NCBI GenBank assembly: GCA_001797745.1
Contig: MGQF01000076.1
Location: forward strand, 1-5,510
Direction of reading: 5' to 3'
Length of the DNA: 5,510 nt
Origin: Deltaproteobacteria bacterium RBG_13_52_11
GTDB taxonomy: Bacteria; Desulfobacterota; B13-G15; RBG-16-54-18
The position numbers were made by a program, and so were the translations under genes. The stretch's first letter is position 1. Each line of letters starts with the position of its first letter. The notes under the pieces were generated by a model. It did not search any database and was not told the origin of the DNA. It was given only the letters and a program-made list of their open reading frames with translations. Shown here one piece after another: positions 5,510 through 5,510 of this stretch.

Positions 5510-5510
5510 C

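Noticed and set aside
1..5510. CRISPR array, tRNA or rRNA genes, riboswitch, toxin-antitoxin or phage genes
   Set aside because: No regularly spaced repeats, cloverleaf or rRNA-like stretches, or relevant protein motifs were seen on either strand. Almost all bases are accounted for by the five genes and the IS end.

Overview
The window looks like a stretch of a Gram-negative bacterial chromosome. A lipid A-type acyltransferase and proteins with Sec signal peptides feeding a periplasmic binding-protein transporter support this. Moderate GC and gene style would fit a Desulfobacterota-like or related environmental lineage, but that is only an impression and no marker gene is present to confirm it.

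Layout. (1) Positions 1 to about 962 are one end of an insertion sequence. Its transposase gene is on the minus strand and stays open from its ATG at 879 to the left edge of the window, so it is cut by the window rather than by a stop codon. The IS end carries two copies of a TATCCGG(G)TAACA repeat. A 16-bp inverted repeat can fold over the transposase start codon. (2) Just outside the IS lies a good sigma70-type promoter (998-1027). It drives a plus-strand LpxL/HtrB-family acyltransferase (1058-1993). The reading frame happens to stay open backwards into the IS, so an automatic start at 776 would be wrong. (3) A 92-bp gap separates two convergent transcription units. (4) From the right edge back to 2086, the minus strand carries a compact transporter operon. 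In transcription order it holds a substrate-binding protein (5' end cut by the window), a second paralogous substrate-binding protein, an SsuB/TauB/NrtD-type ATPase, and a class I SAM-dependent methyltransferase.

How the genes work together. The two binding proteins and the ATPase are parts of one NMT1/SsuA/TauA-type ABC importer. No permease is visible, so it must lie upstream beyond the window or elsewhere. The substrate cannot be read from the sequence. The methyltransferase sits 15 bp after the ATPase with its own strong Shine-Dalgarno and is probably co-transcribed. Its link to the imported compound is inference.

I do not see a clear new biological system here. The most interesting signals are the start-codon-sequestering hairpin in the transposase leader, the acyltransferase with proline where the catalytic-dyad acid is expected, and the duplicated binding-protein genes.
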